From NCBI GenBank assembly GCA_019084245.1, contig JAHRFE010000040.1, forward strand, positions 1 through 64,000: a stretch of DNA of 64,000 bases. The letters are read 5' to 3'. This DNA is from Hoeflea sp. GTDB taxonomy: Bacteria > Pseudomonadota > Alphaproteobacteria > Rhizobiales > Rhizobiaceae. Made by a program: the position numbers and the translations under genes. The notes under the pieces are model-generated. The model worked only from the letters and a program-made list of their open reading frames with translations, did no database searches and was not told where the DNA came from. Shown here in pieces: positions 54,231 to 62,761 of this stretch; position 1 is the first letter of the stretch, and each line of letters starts with the position of its first letter.

Positions 54231-55255
54231 GCGCAGGCAAATTGTGGGGCATGCGGCGCATGGCCGACGGCAACGGATTGTTCAAGATGACGGCGGTCGA
54301 CCAGCGGCCGCCGATCAAGGGTCCGATCGCCAGGCACCACGGGACCGCGGAAGCGCCCTGGCAGGCGGTGGCCGATTTCAAGACCCTGCTGATCGAGACG
54401 CTGCAGGGCCAGTCCTCGGCGATGCTGCTCGATCCGCATTTCGCCATTCCGCGCGGCATCGGCACGCTGTCGCCGGCCAGGGGCCTGATCGTGACGCTGG
54501 AGGATTCGCTGTTTGAGGAGACGGTCGACGGCCGCCTGTCGCGCGAGATCGACGACTGGTCGGTGGCCAAGATCAAGCGCATGGGTGGCGATGCGGTCAA
54601 GGTGCTGGCCTGGTACCGGCCCGATGCGCCCGACCACATTCGTGAGAAGCAGAAGGATTTCACCAAGCGCATCGGCGAGGCCTGCGCGCGCTTCGACATT
54701 CCGTTCCTGTTCGAACTGCTGGTCTATCCGCTCAAGAGCGACGCGCACCAGACCAGCGACTATGTCGAGATGACCGGCAAGCGCACCGATCACGTGCTGC
54801 AGTCGGTGGCGGATTTTGCCAGTCCTGAGTTCGGCATCGATGTCTTCAAGCTCGAAAGCCCGGTTGCCGCCAGGGACGTGCCCGAGGACGGCGACGCCGA
54901 GGTTCAGGCGGCCTTCGACGAAATGGGGCGGCTTGCGGGAAGGCCGTGGGTGATGCTGTCGGCCGGCGCCGGCAAGGCCGAGTTCCGCACCATTCTTGCC
55001 CATGCCTACCGCGCCGGCGCGTCGGGCTATCTTGCCGGGCGGGCGATCTGGCTTGAGCCTTTCGGTCTTTATCCGGACTGGGATGCAATGCGGATAGGGC
55101 TTGAGGCGGGCTCTGTCGAGTATATGCGGGAGCTCAATGCGCTCACCGATCAGGCGGCTATGCCGTGGAATCGTCACCCGGTGTATGGGACTGGCGGCGC
55201 GCAGCTCTCGCCGGCGGACCAGAGTTTTCGGCACAGCTACGGGGATTTTGGTTGA
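54221..55255 (+). CDS. yihT: Class I aldolase, probable sulfofructose-1-phosphate aldolase (YihT/LacD type)
   Basis: A 344-residue class I aldolase. It keeps the AVDQR motif, GDAVKVLAWYR, the Schiff-base Lys in DVFKLESPV, and WVMLSAGAGKAEF followed by GASGYLAGRAIW. LacD (tagatose-bisphosphate aldolase) and YihT share these. It is longer than YihT (292) by about 50 residues at the C-terminus. Next to a YihV-like kinase it should cleave sulfofructose phosphate to DHAP and sulfolactaldehyde. It overlaps the kinase by 10 bp. Confidence 0.83.
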   Translation: MQLSAGKLWGMRRMADGNGLFKMTAVDQRPPIKGPIARHHGTAEAPWQAVADFKTLLIETLQGQSSAMLLDPHFAIPRGIGTLSPARGLIVTLEDSLFEETVDGRLSREIDDWSVAKIKRMGGDAVKVLAWYRPDAPDHIREKQKDFTKRIGEACARFDIPFLFELLVYPLKSDAHQTSDYVEMTGKRTDHVLQSVADFASPEFGIDVFKLESPVAARDVPEDGDAEVQAAFDEMGRLAGRPWVMLSAGAGKAEFRTILAHAYRAGASGYLAGRAIWLEPFGLYPDWDAMRIGLEAGSVEYMRELNALTDQAAMPWNRHPVYGTGGAQLSPADQSFRHSYGDFG

Positions 55256-55263
55256 TGCAGGGG

Positions 55264-55854
55264 TCAGTCGAGCAACAGCCGGTTGATGACACGCGGCGGG
55301 TCGCCCGGATTGACGCCGCGGGCGATGATGATGGCTTCGCCGACGCGCGGTGTGGTCCCGGAGATGGCGTTGATCAGGACCGGATGGGTGATCATCAGCT
55401 GATTGCCGGCTCCGTCGAATTCCTCAACCGCCGCGATGAGTTCTGCTGGGATCTCGTTCGGGTCGGCACCACCGACGATCGAATTGAGATAGGCCTTGGT
55501 CTCGACCGCGCTGCTGCCAAAGGCCAGTTCGGCAGTCTGGAGCGCGCGGCAGAACTCGCCGGAATAGACTGCGTTGATCGAGACCGCGCGGGCGGCAAAT
55601 CGCATGCCGAGGCGCCGCGCCGCCTGAATGCCCCGGTCGGTCAGGCTCTGGCGGCTGTCACAATCGCCAAGATCAGGCCTCAGCGGTTCGCCATCGCCCG
55701 GTGTACGCGAATATCCGAGCAGGATGGTGTAGCCGCCCTGCGAAAGCCGCGCCCAGGCGGCTTCGGTTGCGAAGCTTTTTGCAGGCATGGCGACAACGAC
55801 AATGGCCATGGCGAGGATAACGGCCAGAGGCCAGCGTCTCAGGATCAGTTTCAT
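55264..55854 (-). CDS. Histidine phosphatase family protein lacking the catalytic RH motif
   Basis: A 196-residue exported protein (hydrophobic N-terminal segment, AKSFATEAA) of the phosphoglycerate-mutase-like fold. Members start with LLRHA, whose His takes the phosphate. Here the strand reads TILLGYSRTPGDG, so the nucleophile is lost. Later elements remain: DCDSRQSLTDRGIQAARRLG, VYSGEFCRALQTAELAF and MITHPVLI. It is probably inactive as a phosphatase, perhaps a binding protein. It faces the aldolase gene. Confidence 0.75.
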   Translation of the reverse strand: MKLILRRWPLAVILAMAIVVVAMPAKSFATEAAWARLSQGGYTILLGYSRTPGDGEPLRPDLGDCDSRQSLTDRGIQAARRLGMRFAARAVSINAVYSGEFCRALQTAELAFGSSAVETKAYLNSIVGGADPNEIPAELIAAVEEFDGAGNQLMITHPVLINAISGTTPRVGEAIIIARGVNPGDPPRVINRLLLD

Positions 55855-55894
55855 GGTTCCAATCTAGTGTTTTTACCCGGTGATGTAAGGGGGC

Positions 55895-57289
55895 ATGTGC
55901 ATGTCCGGTGAAGTTCTGACAATAGGAGTCCTGCCGCTGGGGCGACCGACATTTGACGTCCCCTTTGCCGAGGAGATGCTCAGCGGCATGATCGATGATC
56001 TCAAAGCCTCCGGTTACCGTCTTATCGGTCCGGAAACATTGCTGATGGATGCGGCGTCGACGCAAGCGGCAATGGCAGGAATTGCCGCCCAAAAGCCCGA
56101 CCGGATCCTGATCCTGCAGGTCACTTTCACCGATGCGGCGATGGCCTGCCGGATTGCCGAGGCCTTCGACCAGCCGCTGGCAATCTGGGCCGTTCCCGAA
56201 CCGAGATTGGGCGGAAGGCTGAGGCTCAACGCGTTCTGCGGCCTGAACCTGGCTTCGCATGCGCTGGGATTGCGCGGACGGCTGTTTTCCTGGCGCTACG
56301 CCGCGCCAGGCGCGCCGGGTCTGGAGGCGCTGTTTGATGACGCGCCGATGACTGTTCCCTTGTTGGCTGAATCAGGCGACGCCGATCCCGAACAGGGACG
56401 GGTGTTGCTTTCCAGCCTGCGTGGCAAGTCGATCGCCCGCATCGGGCAGCATCCCGACGGGTTTGATACCTGCGCTTACGACAGCGCGAAACTGGCCGCG
56501 CTGACCGGCATCTCGGTGGCGGGTTTCGAACTTTCCGAGCTGTTTTCCCGGGCGCGTGCGGCGCCGGATGCGGCCGCTGAAGCGCTGCGCGCCGAAACGG
56601 CTGAAAGCCTCACGGATCTTGATCAGGTGAACCAGATTGAGCTTGACCGGTCGCTCCGGCTAAAGCTGGCGCTGGACGTCATGAAGGCCGAGGGCGGCTT
56701 TGACGCCTTCGCCATCCGCTGCTGGCCGGAAACCTTCACAGACTATGGCGGCGCAGTCTGCGGTCCGGCGTCGATGATGGGCGAGGGACGGGTGCCCTGC
56801 GCCTGCGAGGCCGATGTCTATGGCGCAGCGACGCAGCTTCTGCTGCAGGCTGCGAGTGGTCAGCCAGTGTTTCTGGTCGATCTGGTCGATCTCGACGCAG
56901 ACGATGACACGGGCGTGGTCTGGCATTGCGGTCAGGCGCCGGTCTCGATGGCTGATCCCGATTCGGTCGCCCGCGCGACGATCCACACCAACCGGAAAAT
57001 GCCGCTGCTGTTCGAATTCCCGCTCAGGCCCGGGCTCGTCACCTTCGTGCGGCTGAGCCAGGCGCGGGGCAATCCGTGCCTCATCCTGGCGCGGGGCGAC
57101 ATGCTCAAACGCGATATGGCGTTCACCGGCACGTCCGGTGTGGTGCGGTTCGAGCGACCTGCGGGCGAGATGCTCGCGCGCGTCATAGACAGCGGACTCG
57201 AGCATCATATGGCACTGGCCTATGGCGATCATGTCACCACGCTCGAAAACTTTGCCGTTGCTGCCGGCCTGCCAGTCATCCACCTCTAG
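55895..57289 (+). CDS. L-fucose/L-arabinose isomerase-fold protein, possible sulfoquinovose isomerase
   Basis: A 464-residue sugar isomerase relative. The N-terminal part (GVLPLGRPTFDVPFAEEMLSGMIDDLKASGYRLIGPETLLMD) is a Rossmann-like domain, and FAIRCWPETFTDYGGAVCGPASMMGEGRVPCACEADVYGAATQLLL is the typical metal-centre region of this fold. In the cluster it fills the step sulfoquinovose to sulfofructose, since no YihS relative is present. Fucose-isomerase-like enzymes have been linked to this step in other sulfosugar clusters, as I recall. A fucose or arabinose isomerase is the alternative. Confidence 0.78.
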   Translation: MCMSGEVLTIGVLPLGRPTFDVPFAEEMLSGMIDDLKASGYRLIGPETLLMDAASTQAAMAGIAAQKPDRILILQVTFTDAAMACRIAEAFDQPLAIWAVPEPRLGGRLRLNAFCGLNLASHALGLRGRLFSWRYAAPGAPGLEALFDDAPMTVPLLAESGDADPEQGRVLLSSLRGKSIARIGQHPDGFDTCAYDSAKLAALTGISVAGFELSELFSRARAAPDAAAEALRAETAESLTDLDQVNQIELDRSLRLKLALDVMKAEGGFDAFAIRCWPETFTDYGGAVCGPASMMGEGRVPCACEADVYGAATQLLLQAASGQPVFLVDLVDLDADDDTGVVWHCGQAPVSMADPDSVARATIHTNRKMPLLFEFPLRPGLVTFVRLSQARGNPCLILARGDMLKRDMAFTGTSGVVRFERPAGEMLARVIDSGLEHHMALAYGDHVTTLENFAVAAGLPVIHL

Positions 57290-57299
57290 GGCCCCAACC

Positions 57300-58439
57300 A
57301 TGACAGAGATCAGATACGGCATCATCGGTTCGGGCATGATGGGTCACGAGCATATCCGCAACATCGGCCTGATCGAAGGCGCGCGGGTGACCGCGGTTTC
57401 CGATCCCGACGAGGGGATGCGGTCAAGTGCTGCCGCGCTTGCGGGCAATGGGTGTGCAGCGTTTACGGATCACGCAGCGCTGCTTCACTCAGGGCTGTGC
57501 GATGCGCTTGTGATCGCGGCTCCCAATCATGTGCACCACGCGATCCTCAAGGATGTGCTGCCCGCCGATCTTCCGGTGCTGGTGGAAAAACCGCTGTGCA
57601 CGACGCTTGCCGATTGCGAGGAAGTGCTGGCGCTTGCCGACGGACGGTCTTCCCAGGTCTGGGTTGCGATGGAATACCGTTTCATGCCGCCGGTCGAGCG
57701 GCTGCTCGGAACGGTCCGTTCCGGGGATGCCGGGCAGGTGCGGATGATTTCGATCCGCGAGCATCGGTTTCCGTTCCTGAAGAAGGTCGGTGACTGGAAC
57801 AGGTTCGAAGCCAATACAGGCGGCACGCTGGTCGAGAAATGCTGCCACTTCTTCGATCTTATGCGGCTGATCGCCAAGGCCGAGCCGGTCCGGGTCTATG
57901 CGTCGGGGGGGATGGACGTCAATTTTCGCGATGAGGATTATGCCGGCCGCAAGCCCGACATTCTCGACAATGCCTATGTGGTGATCGACTTCGCCAATGG
58001 CGTGCGTGGCATGCTCGATCTGTGCATGTTCGCCGAAGGCTCCACCTGGCAGGAGGCGATTGCCGTCACCGGCGATCTCGCCAAGGTGGAGGCGCTGGTA
58101 CCCGGACCGTCGCGGTTCTCGCACGACGGCAAGGAGCGGCATTCGGAATTCGTGTTCTCGCCGCGTGCGAGCAAACAGGAACGGCGGGAGATCGTCGATG
58201 TTGACGCCGCGTTCCTGGCTGCCGGCGATCACCACGGCTCGACCTATTTCCAGCACCTGAAATTCTTCGCGATGATCCGTGATGGCGGCGTCGCGGAAGT
58301 GAGCCTGGAGGACGGGTTGCAGTCTGTGCGGATCGGTCTTGCCGCGGAGCAATCGGTCAAGACCGGACAGGCGATCTCGCTTTCACAGTCAGCCCATGAG
58401 CTATCAATCCGTCTGGATCAAACCATCAGCGCAGATTGA
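57300..58439 (+). CDS. Gfo/Idh/MocA family oxidoreductase, candidate NAD-dependent sulfoquinovosidase
   Basis: A 379-residue protein with an NAD-binding Rossmann domain (YGIIGSGMMGHEHIRN), VEKPLC and a C-terminal alpha/beta domain (EYRFMPPVERLL; GGTLVEKCCHFFDLMR). Most members oxidise a sugar. A branch works as NAD-dependent glycosidase (family GH188 on sulfoquinovosides, from memory), and its place among sulfosugar genes fits this. A myo-inositol-type dehydrogenase is the alternative. It converges with the regulator gene and overlaps it by 14 bp. Confidence 0.8.
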   Translation: MTEIRYGIIGSGMMGHEHIRNIGLIEGARVTAVSDPDEGMRSSAAALAGNGCAAFTDHAALLHSGLCDALVIAAPNHVHHAILKDVLPADLPVLVEKPLCTTLADCEEVLALADGRSSQVWVAMEYRFMPPVERLLGTVRSGDAGQVRMISIREHRFPFLKKVGDWNRFEANTGGTLVEKCCHFFDLMRLIAKAEPVRVYASGGMDVNFRDEDYAGRKPDILDNAYVVIDFANGVRGMLDLCMFAEGSTWQEAIAVTGDLAKVEALVPGPSRFSHDGKERHSEFVFSPRASKQERREIVDVDAAFLAAGDHHGSTYFQHLKFFAMIRDGGVAEVSLEDGLQSVRIGLAAEQSVKTGQAISLSQSAHELSIRLDQTISAD

Positions 58440-59187
58440 CCGCGTAATGGATCTCGCGGGTAATGCAGCGTGACCATCTCAGTTCCACCGGGCGCTCCTC
58501 CAGGTCCCGCGCCACCCGGCTGATCAGCAGCAGCGGCTCGTGAACGTGGCAGCCGAGCTTGGCGGCGTCCCTGGAACTCGCGGAAATCGCCTTGAGCCGC
58601 TCCTCGGCGCTGCCGATGGTGATGCCCCAGCGCTCGGAATAGAGCCGGTAGAGATTGTTGGGGATGATGGTCAGATGATCGAAATCCGGAAACCGCCTGG
58701 CGGGCAGGGTGATCGTTTCGATCAGGATCGGCTGACCGGCGAGCGAGCGGATGCGCTCGATGCGGAAGACCTGATCCCCCTCATCGAGATTGAGGGATTC
58801 CATCTCGGTCTTGGTGGGTTTGGCGTGTCCCGTGCTCAGAACCTTGGAGTCGGGAAAACTGGGGGTGCCGATGTCTGGCGACAGCCGGAAGAACTGGAAC
58901 AGGATGCGGCTTTCCTCCGGCTCGGCGACATAGGTGCCGCGGCCCTGGCGGCGCAGCAGCAGATTGTCGGCGGTCATCGAATCGAGCGCCTTGCGCACCG
59001 TTCCCTGGCTGACGCTGAGTTGCCGCGCCAGTTCGATCTCGCTGGGCAGCAGCATGCCGGGCGACCATTCGCCGTCGACCAGGCGGCGCATCAGCCGCTC
59101 GCGGACCTGGGCATAGAGAGGCTTGAAACCGATCGCCTCGGGCCCTGGTTTTTCGGTTTCCTCCGGCAGTGCCATCTTCTTTTCCAT
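58426..59187 (-). CDS. GntR family transcriptional regulator (HutC/FarR subfamily)
   Basis: A 253-residue repressor with a winged helix (about 20-90: YAQVRERLMRRLVDGEWSPGMLLPSEIELARQLSVSQGTVRKALDSM) and a UbiC-like ligand domain of the HutC group (DQVFRIERIRSLAGQPILIETITLPARRFP). It is divergent from suyAB, and operator copy 4 lies in the shared region. ATG 59175 is an alternative start with a better purine stretch. It most likely controls all four operator-bearing promoters. The effector is probably a sulfosugar intermediate. Confidence 0.9.
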   Translation of the reverse strand: MEKKMALPEETEKPGPEAIGFKPLYAQVRERLMRRLVDGEWSPGMLLPSEIELARQLSVSQGTVRKALDSMTADNLLLRRQGRGTYVAEPEESRILFQFFRLSPDIGTPSFPDSKVLSTGHAKPTKTEMESLNLDEGDQVFRIERIRSLAGQPILIETITLPARRFPDFDHLTIIPNNLYRLYSERWGITIGSAEERLKAISASSRDAAKLGCHVHEPLLLISRVARDLEERPVELRWSRCITREIHYAVNLR

Positions 59188-59199
59188 GCTTCGCCCCGG

Positions 59200-59241
59200 T
59201 TGACATTCCCGCCTCGACCCATCTTATATCTTATATAAGAC
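59200..59241. promoter_or_regulatory. suyAB promoter with GntR operator, copy 4
   Basis: TTGACA at 59200-59205 is followed 18-19 bp later by TTATAT/TATATC. The operator overlaps: TCTTATATAAGA at 59229-59240, with an extra ATCTTAT at 59221-59227, as in copy 2. The region is shared by the regulator and the suy genes, so it can give repression and autoregulation. Confidence 0.72.
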
Positions 59242-59291
59242 CTGTCCACCGGACAACGAGACATTGCAGTATATCCTGATTGGAGGACAAA

Positions 59292-59579
59292 TTGAGCACC
59301 CCCCATTTGCTGGTTCATGATCACGCGGACAATGTCGGCGTTGTTGTTGTCGAGGGCCTGAGCGCGGGCACCACCATGCTGTGCGTGGTCACGCATGACA
59401 ATTCGAGCTTCGAGCTGGTGTCGAAGGCGGATGTGCCGATTGGCCACAAGATCGCGCTTCAGGACATCGCCTCGGGCGACACGGCGATCAAATATGGCGA
59501 GGACATCGGCAAGTTCGTGGCCGACGTCGAAAAGGGCGCCCATGTCCACACCCACAATCTCAAGACCAAGCGCTGGTAG
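59292..59579 (+). CDS. suyA: Sulfolactate sulfo-lyase, small subunit SuyA
   Basis: A 95-residue SAF-domain protein ([30 protein letters not shown]-like [33 protein letters not shown]). The fold is that of the altronate hydrolase N-terminus. Its stand-alone size, its C-terminal KTKRW and the following slcC and comC fit SuyA. I use TTG 59292, with GGAGG 5 nt upstream. Together with SuyB it cleaves (R)-sulfolactate to pyruvate and sulfite. Confidence 0.87.
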   Translation: MSTPHLLVHDHADNVGVVVVEGLSAGTTMLCVVTHDNSSFELVSKADVPIGHKIALQDIASGDTAIKYGEDIGKFVADVEKGAHVHTHNLKTKRW

Positions 59580-59590
59580 GAGCCCTCATC

Positions 59591-60772
59591 ATGGCATCGA
59601 ACTATTCCAACATGACATTTTCCGGCTACCGCCGCGAGAACGGCCGGGTCGGCGTGCGCAATCTCGTCGTCATCCTGCCGGTCGACGATATCTCCAATGC
59701 CGCCTGCGAGGCGGTCGCCAACAACATCAAGGGCACGCTGGCCCTGCCGCATGCCTACGGGCGGCTGCAGTTCGGCGAGGATCTCGACCTGCATTTCCGC
59801 ACCATGATCGGCACCGGCTCGAACCCGAATGTCGCGGCCGTCGTCGTCATCGGCATCGAGCCGGGCTGGACCAGGAAGATCGTCGACGGCATCGCCGCCA
59901 CCGGCAAGCCGGTGACCGGCTTCTCGATCGAGCAGAACGGCGATTTGAAGACCATCATGGAAGCTTCCAAGGTGGCCAAGGAATATGTCCATTTCGCCTC
60001 CGAGCTGCAGCGCGAGGAGTGCTCGATCTCGGAACTGTGGATCTCGACCAAATGCGGCGAGAGCGACACCACGACGGGTCTCGGCTCCTGCCCGACGGTC
60101 GGCAACATGTATGACAAGCTCCTCCCCGAGGGCATCTATGGCTGCTTCGGCGAGACTTCCGAGATCACCGGCGCCGAGCACATCTGCAAGACCCGGGCCA
60201 TCAACGAGGAAGTGGGGAACCGCTGGTACGCCATGTGGAAGGCCTATCAGGACGACGTGATCTTCGCCCACCAGACCGACGACCTCAGTGACAGCCAGCC
60301 GACCAAGGGCAATATCGAGGGCGGGCTGACGACGATCGAGGAGAAGGCCTTGGGCAATCTCGAGAAGATCGGCCGGACCTCGCAATACATCGACATTCTC
60401 GGGCCGGCGGAAGAACCCAAGTCGGGCAAGGGCCTGTACTTCATGGACTCGTCGTCTGCGGCCGCAGAATGCGTCACGCTGATGGCAGCGGGCGGTTACG
60501 TGGTCCACACCTTTCCGACGGGCCAGGGCAACGTGATCGGCAACCCGATCGTGCCGGTGATCAAGATCACCGCCAACCCGCGCACGGTCCGCACCATGGG
60601 CGAGCATGTCGATGTCGACGTCTCGGGGATCCTGAGGCGCGAGATGACCATCGACGAGGCCGGCGACGCGCTGATCGAGATGATCATCCGCACCTCCAAC
60701 GGCCGCGCCACCGCCGCAGAAGCCCTCGGACACCGCGAGTTCTCCATGACAAAGCTCTATCGCTCGGCGTAA
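59591..60772 (+). CDS. suyB: Sulfolactate sulfo-lyase, large subunit SuyB
   Basis: A 393-residue protein of the UxaA/SuyB family ([72 protein letters not shown]). The iron-binding cysteines are seen in TKCGESD and in later Cys. Altronate dehydratase is homologous and often a single longer chain; the split form with slcC and comC favours SuyAB. It starts 11 bp after suyA. The product sulfite must be handled elsewhere. Confidence 0.87.
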   Translation: MASNYSNMTFSGYRRENGRVGVRNLVVILPVDDISNAACEAVANNIKGTLALPHAYGRLQFGEDLDLHFRTMIGTGSNPNVAAVVVIGIEPGWTRKIVDGIAATGKPVTGFSIEQNGDLKTIMEASKVAKEYVHFASELQREECSISELWISTKCGESDTTTGLGSCPTVGNMYDKLLPEGIYGCFGETSEITGAEHICKTRAINEEVGNRWYAMWKAYQDDVIFAHQTDDLSDSQPTKGNIEGGLTTIEEKALGNLEKIGRTSQYIDILGPAEEPKSGKGLYFMDSSSAAAECVTLMAAGGYVVHTFPTGQGNVIGNPIVPVIKITANPRTVRTMGEHVDVDVSGILRREMTIDEAGDALIEMIIRTSNGRATAAEALGHREFSMTKLYRSA

Positions 60773-60790
60773 TCAGGCAGGGGGTTTCTC

Positions 60791-61723
60791 ATGGCGGATA
60801 TTGTCATCACCGAATTCATGGACGAGGCGGCGGTTGCCCGCCTCGCTCAGGCTCATGATACGCTCTACGATCCCAAATTGGTCGATGATCCGGTTCAGTT
60901 GCACGGGCATTTGAGCTCGGCGCGGGCGCTGATCGTGCGCAACCGCACCCAGGTGCGCGAAACACTGCTCGGGATGGGACCGAAGCTGCGCGTGGTCGGG
61001 AGGCTTGGCGTCGGGCTCGACAACATCGATGTCGCGGCCTGCAAGGCACGCTCGATCAAGGTGATCCCGGCGACCGGCGCCAATGATCTGTCGGTCGCCG
61101 AATATGTGATCACGACCGCGCTGATGCTGTTGCGCGGATCCTACCTGCGCTCGGCGGACGTGGCGGAGGGTGCCTGGCCACGGCAATCGATGATGGGGCG
61201 AGAGCTTGCGGACAAGACCATCGGGCTTGTCGGTTATGGCTCGATTGCCCGCGAGGTGGCCTGGCGGGCGCATATGATGGGCATGCAGATCCTTGCCTAT
61301 GACCCCTATCTCATGGCCGATCATCCCGGCTGGCAGATCGCCCGCAATGTCTCGCTCGATGCGGTGCTGGAACTCTCCGACGTGGTGTCGCTGCATACGC
61401 CGCTGACCGACGCCACACGACACATGATCGATGCAAGGGCGCTTTCGGCAATGAAACCCGATGCGATCCTGATCAATGCCGCGCGCGGCGGCATTGTCGA
61501 TGAAGCCGCTCTTGCGGAAGCCTTGAAGGGCGGGAAGCTTGGCGGGGCTGCGCTCGATGTGTTCGAGACAGAGCCTTTAACCGCGGAAGCCGGAGAGAAG
61601 TTCAAGGATCTCGGCAATCTGGTGCTGACGCCGCACATTGCCGGCGTCACGGACGAATCGAATGAGCGCGTCAGCCATCTGATCGCCGAGAAGGTCTTGG
61701 AAGTGCTGGGAAACAAGGCATGA
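60791..61723 (+). CDS. slcC: D-isomer-specific 2-hydroxyacid dehydrogenase, probable (S)-sulfolactate dehydrogenase
   Basis: A 310-residue SerA-like enzyme with an NAD site GLVGYGSIAREVAWRAHMMGM, the catalytic Arg in NAARGGIVDEAAL, Glu in FETEPL and His in LTPHIAGVTDE. SlcC oxidises (S)-sulfolactate to sulfopyruvate. Position between suyB and a ComC-like gene supports this; phosphoglycerate or glyoxylate reductase activity is the alternative. It overlaps comC by 4 bp. Confidence 0.83.
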   Translation: MADIVITEFMDEAAVARLAQAHDTLYDPKLVDDPVQLHGHLSSARALIVRNRTQVRETLLGMGPKLRVVGRLGVGLDNIDVAACKARSIKVIPATGANDLSVAEYVITTALMLLRGSYLRSADVAEGAWPRQSMMGRELADKTIGLVGYGSIAREVAWRAHMMGMQILAYDPYLMADHPGWQIARNVSLDAVLELSDVVSLHTPLTDATRHMIDARALSAMKPDAILINAARGGIVDEAALAEALKGGKLGGAALDVFETEPLTAEAGEKFKDLGNLVLTPHIAGVTDESNERVSHLIAEKVLEVLGNKA

Positions 61724-62724
61724 GCGATATGCTGACGATGACGCCGGAGGAAGTTACCGACCTCATCACCGGTGCGCTGATGCGCAGCCGGACATCGCCC
61801 GAAAACGCGGCTTCGGTGGCGCGTGCATTGCTGGCGGCCGAACTCGCCGGTCAAAGCGGCCACGGTCTGCGGCGGGTGGAGGCCTACTCGGCCCAGGCGC
61901 GCGCCGGCAAGGTCGATGGTTTCGCCGTGCCCTCCAGCGAGAGCCTGAGACCGGGCGCGCTGGCGATCGATGCGGCCAACGGATTTGCCTATCCGGCGAT
62001 GGATCTGGCGCTCGACTGGCTGCCTGGTGCGGCGAAGACGCAGGGCATCGCCATTGCCGGCATTCGCCGCTCGCATCATTGCGGGGTCGCGGGCGTGATC
62101 GTCGAGGCGCTGGCCGAGCGTGGCGTGGCGGCGCTGATGGTTGCCAACGCGCCGGCGGCGATGGCGCCTTGGGGCGGGCGCCGGCCCCTGTTCGGTACCG
62201 ACCCGATTGCCTTTGCCGCACCGCTTCCGGGCAGCGATCCGGTGGTGGTCGACATCTCCCTGTCCAAGGTGGCGCGCGGCAAGATCATGGCGGCGGCGCA
62301 GAAGGGCGAGCCGATCCCGGAAGGCTGGGCGCTCGACCCCGACGGCGAACCCACCACCGACGCCAAGGCGGCGATGGCAGGAACCATGATCCCGCTCGGC
62401 GACGCCAAGGGCACGGCGCTGGCGCTGATGGTGGAACTGCTCTGTGCGGGGCTGACCGGGGCCAATTATGCCTGGCAGCAGACGTCGTTCTTCGACGACA
62501 AGGGCGATCCGCCCGGGACGGGTCAGGCGATCATCGCGATTGATCCCGACGCCTTCGGACCCGGTGGCGCCGAGCGCATGGCGATGATGGCCGACATGGT
62601 GGCGGGAACCGAGGGCGCGCGTCTGCCCGGACGCCGACGTCAGCAGATCCGCGCTGATTTCCTCACGAATGGAATTCCCGTCAATGCGGACTTGATGGAA
62701 TCAATCCGCGCCATCGGGACTTGA
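61720..62724 (+). CDS. comC: Ldh family dehydrogenase, probable (R)-sulfolactate dehydrogenase ComC
   Basis: A 334-residue malate/L-lactate-dehydrogenase-fold enzyme (Ldh_2: SGHGLRRVEAYSAQARAG; RRSHHCGVAGVIVEALAERG; NAPAAMAPWGGRRPLFGTDPIAFAAPL; LGDAKGTALALMVELLCAGLTGA). ComC reduces sulfopyruvate to (R)-sulfolactate. With SlcC it would convert the (S) form into the (R) form used by SuyAB. The ATG overlaps the slcC stop. Confidence 0.83.
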   Translation: MSDMLTMTPEEVTDLITGALMRSRTSPENAASVARALLAAELAGQSGHGLRRVEAYSAQARAGKVDGFAVPSSESLRPGALAIDAANGFAYPAMDLALDWLPGAAKTQGIAIAGIRRSHHCGVAGVIVEALAERGVAALMVANAPAAMAPWGGRRPLFGTDPIAFAAPLPGSDPVVVDISLSKVARGKIMAAAQKGEPIPEGWALDPDGEPTTDAKAAMAGTMIPLGDAKGTALALMVELLCAGLTGANYAWQQTSFFDDKGDPPGTGQAIIAIDPDAFGPGGAERMAMMADMVAGTEGARLPGRRRQQIRADFLTNGIPVNADLMESIRAIGT

Positions 62725-62761
62725 GCCAGCCGCTGCAGACTCATCCGAGTTCCGGCACGGA

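Noticed and set aside
54221-55255. Tagatose-1,6-bisphosphate aldolase LacD
   Set aside because: The motifs fit, but the adjacent kinase is YihV-like with sulfonate-binding residues, and the wider cluster is about organosulfonates. The possibility is kept as an alternative only.
59292-60772. Altronate dehydratase (UxaA) split in two
   Set aside because: The fold is the same, but the separate small subunit, its C-terminal KTKRW, and the following slcC and comC fit SuyAB better. No uxaB or other hexuronate gene is near.
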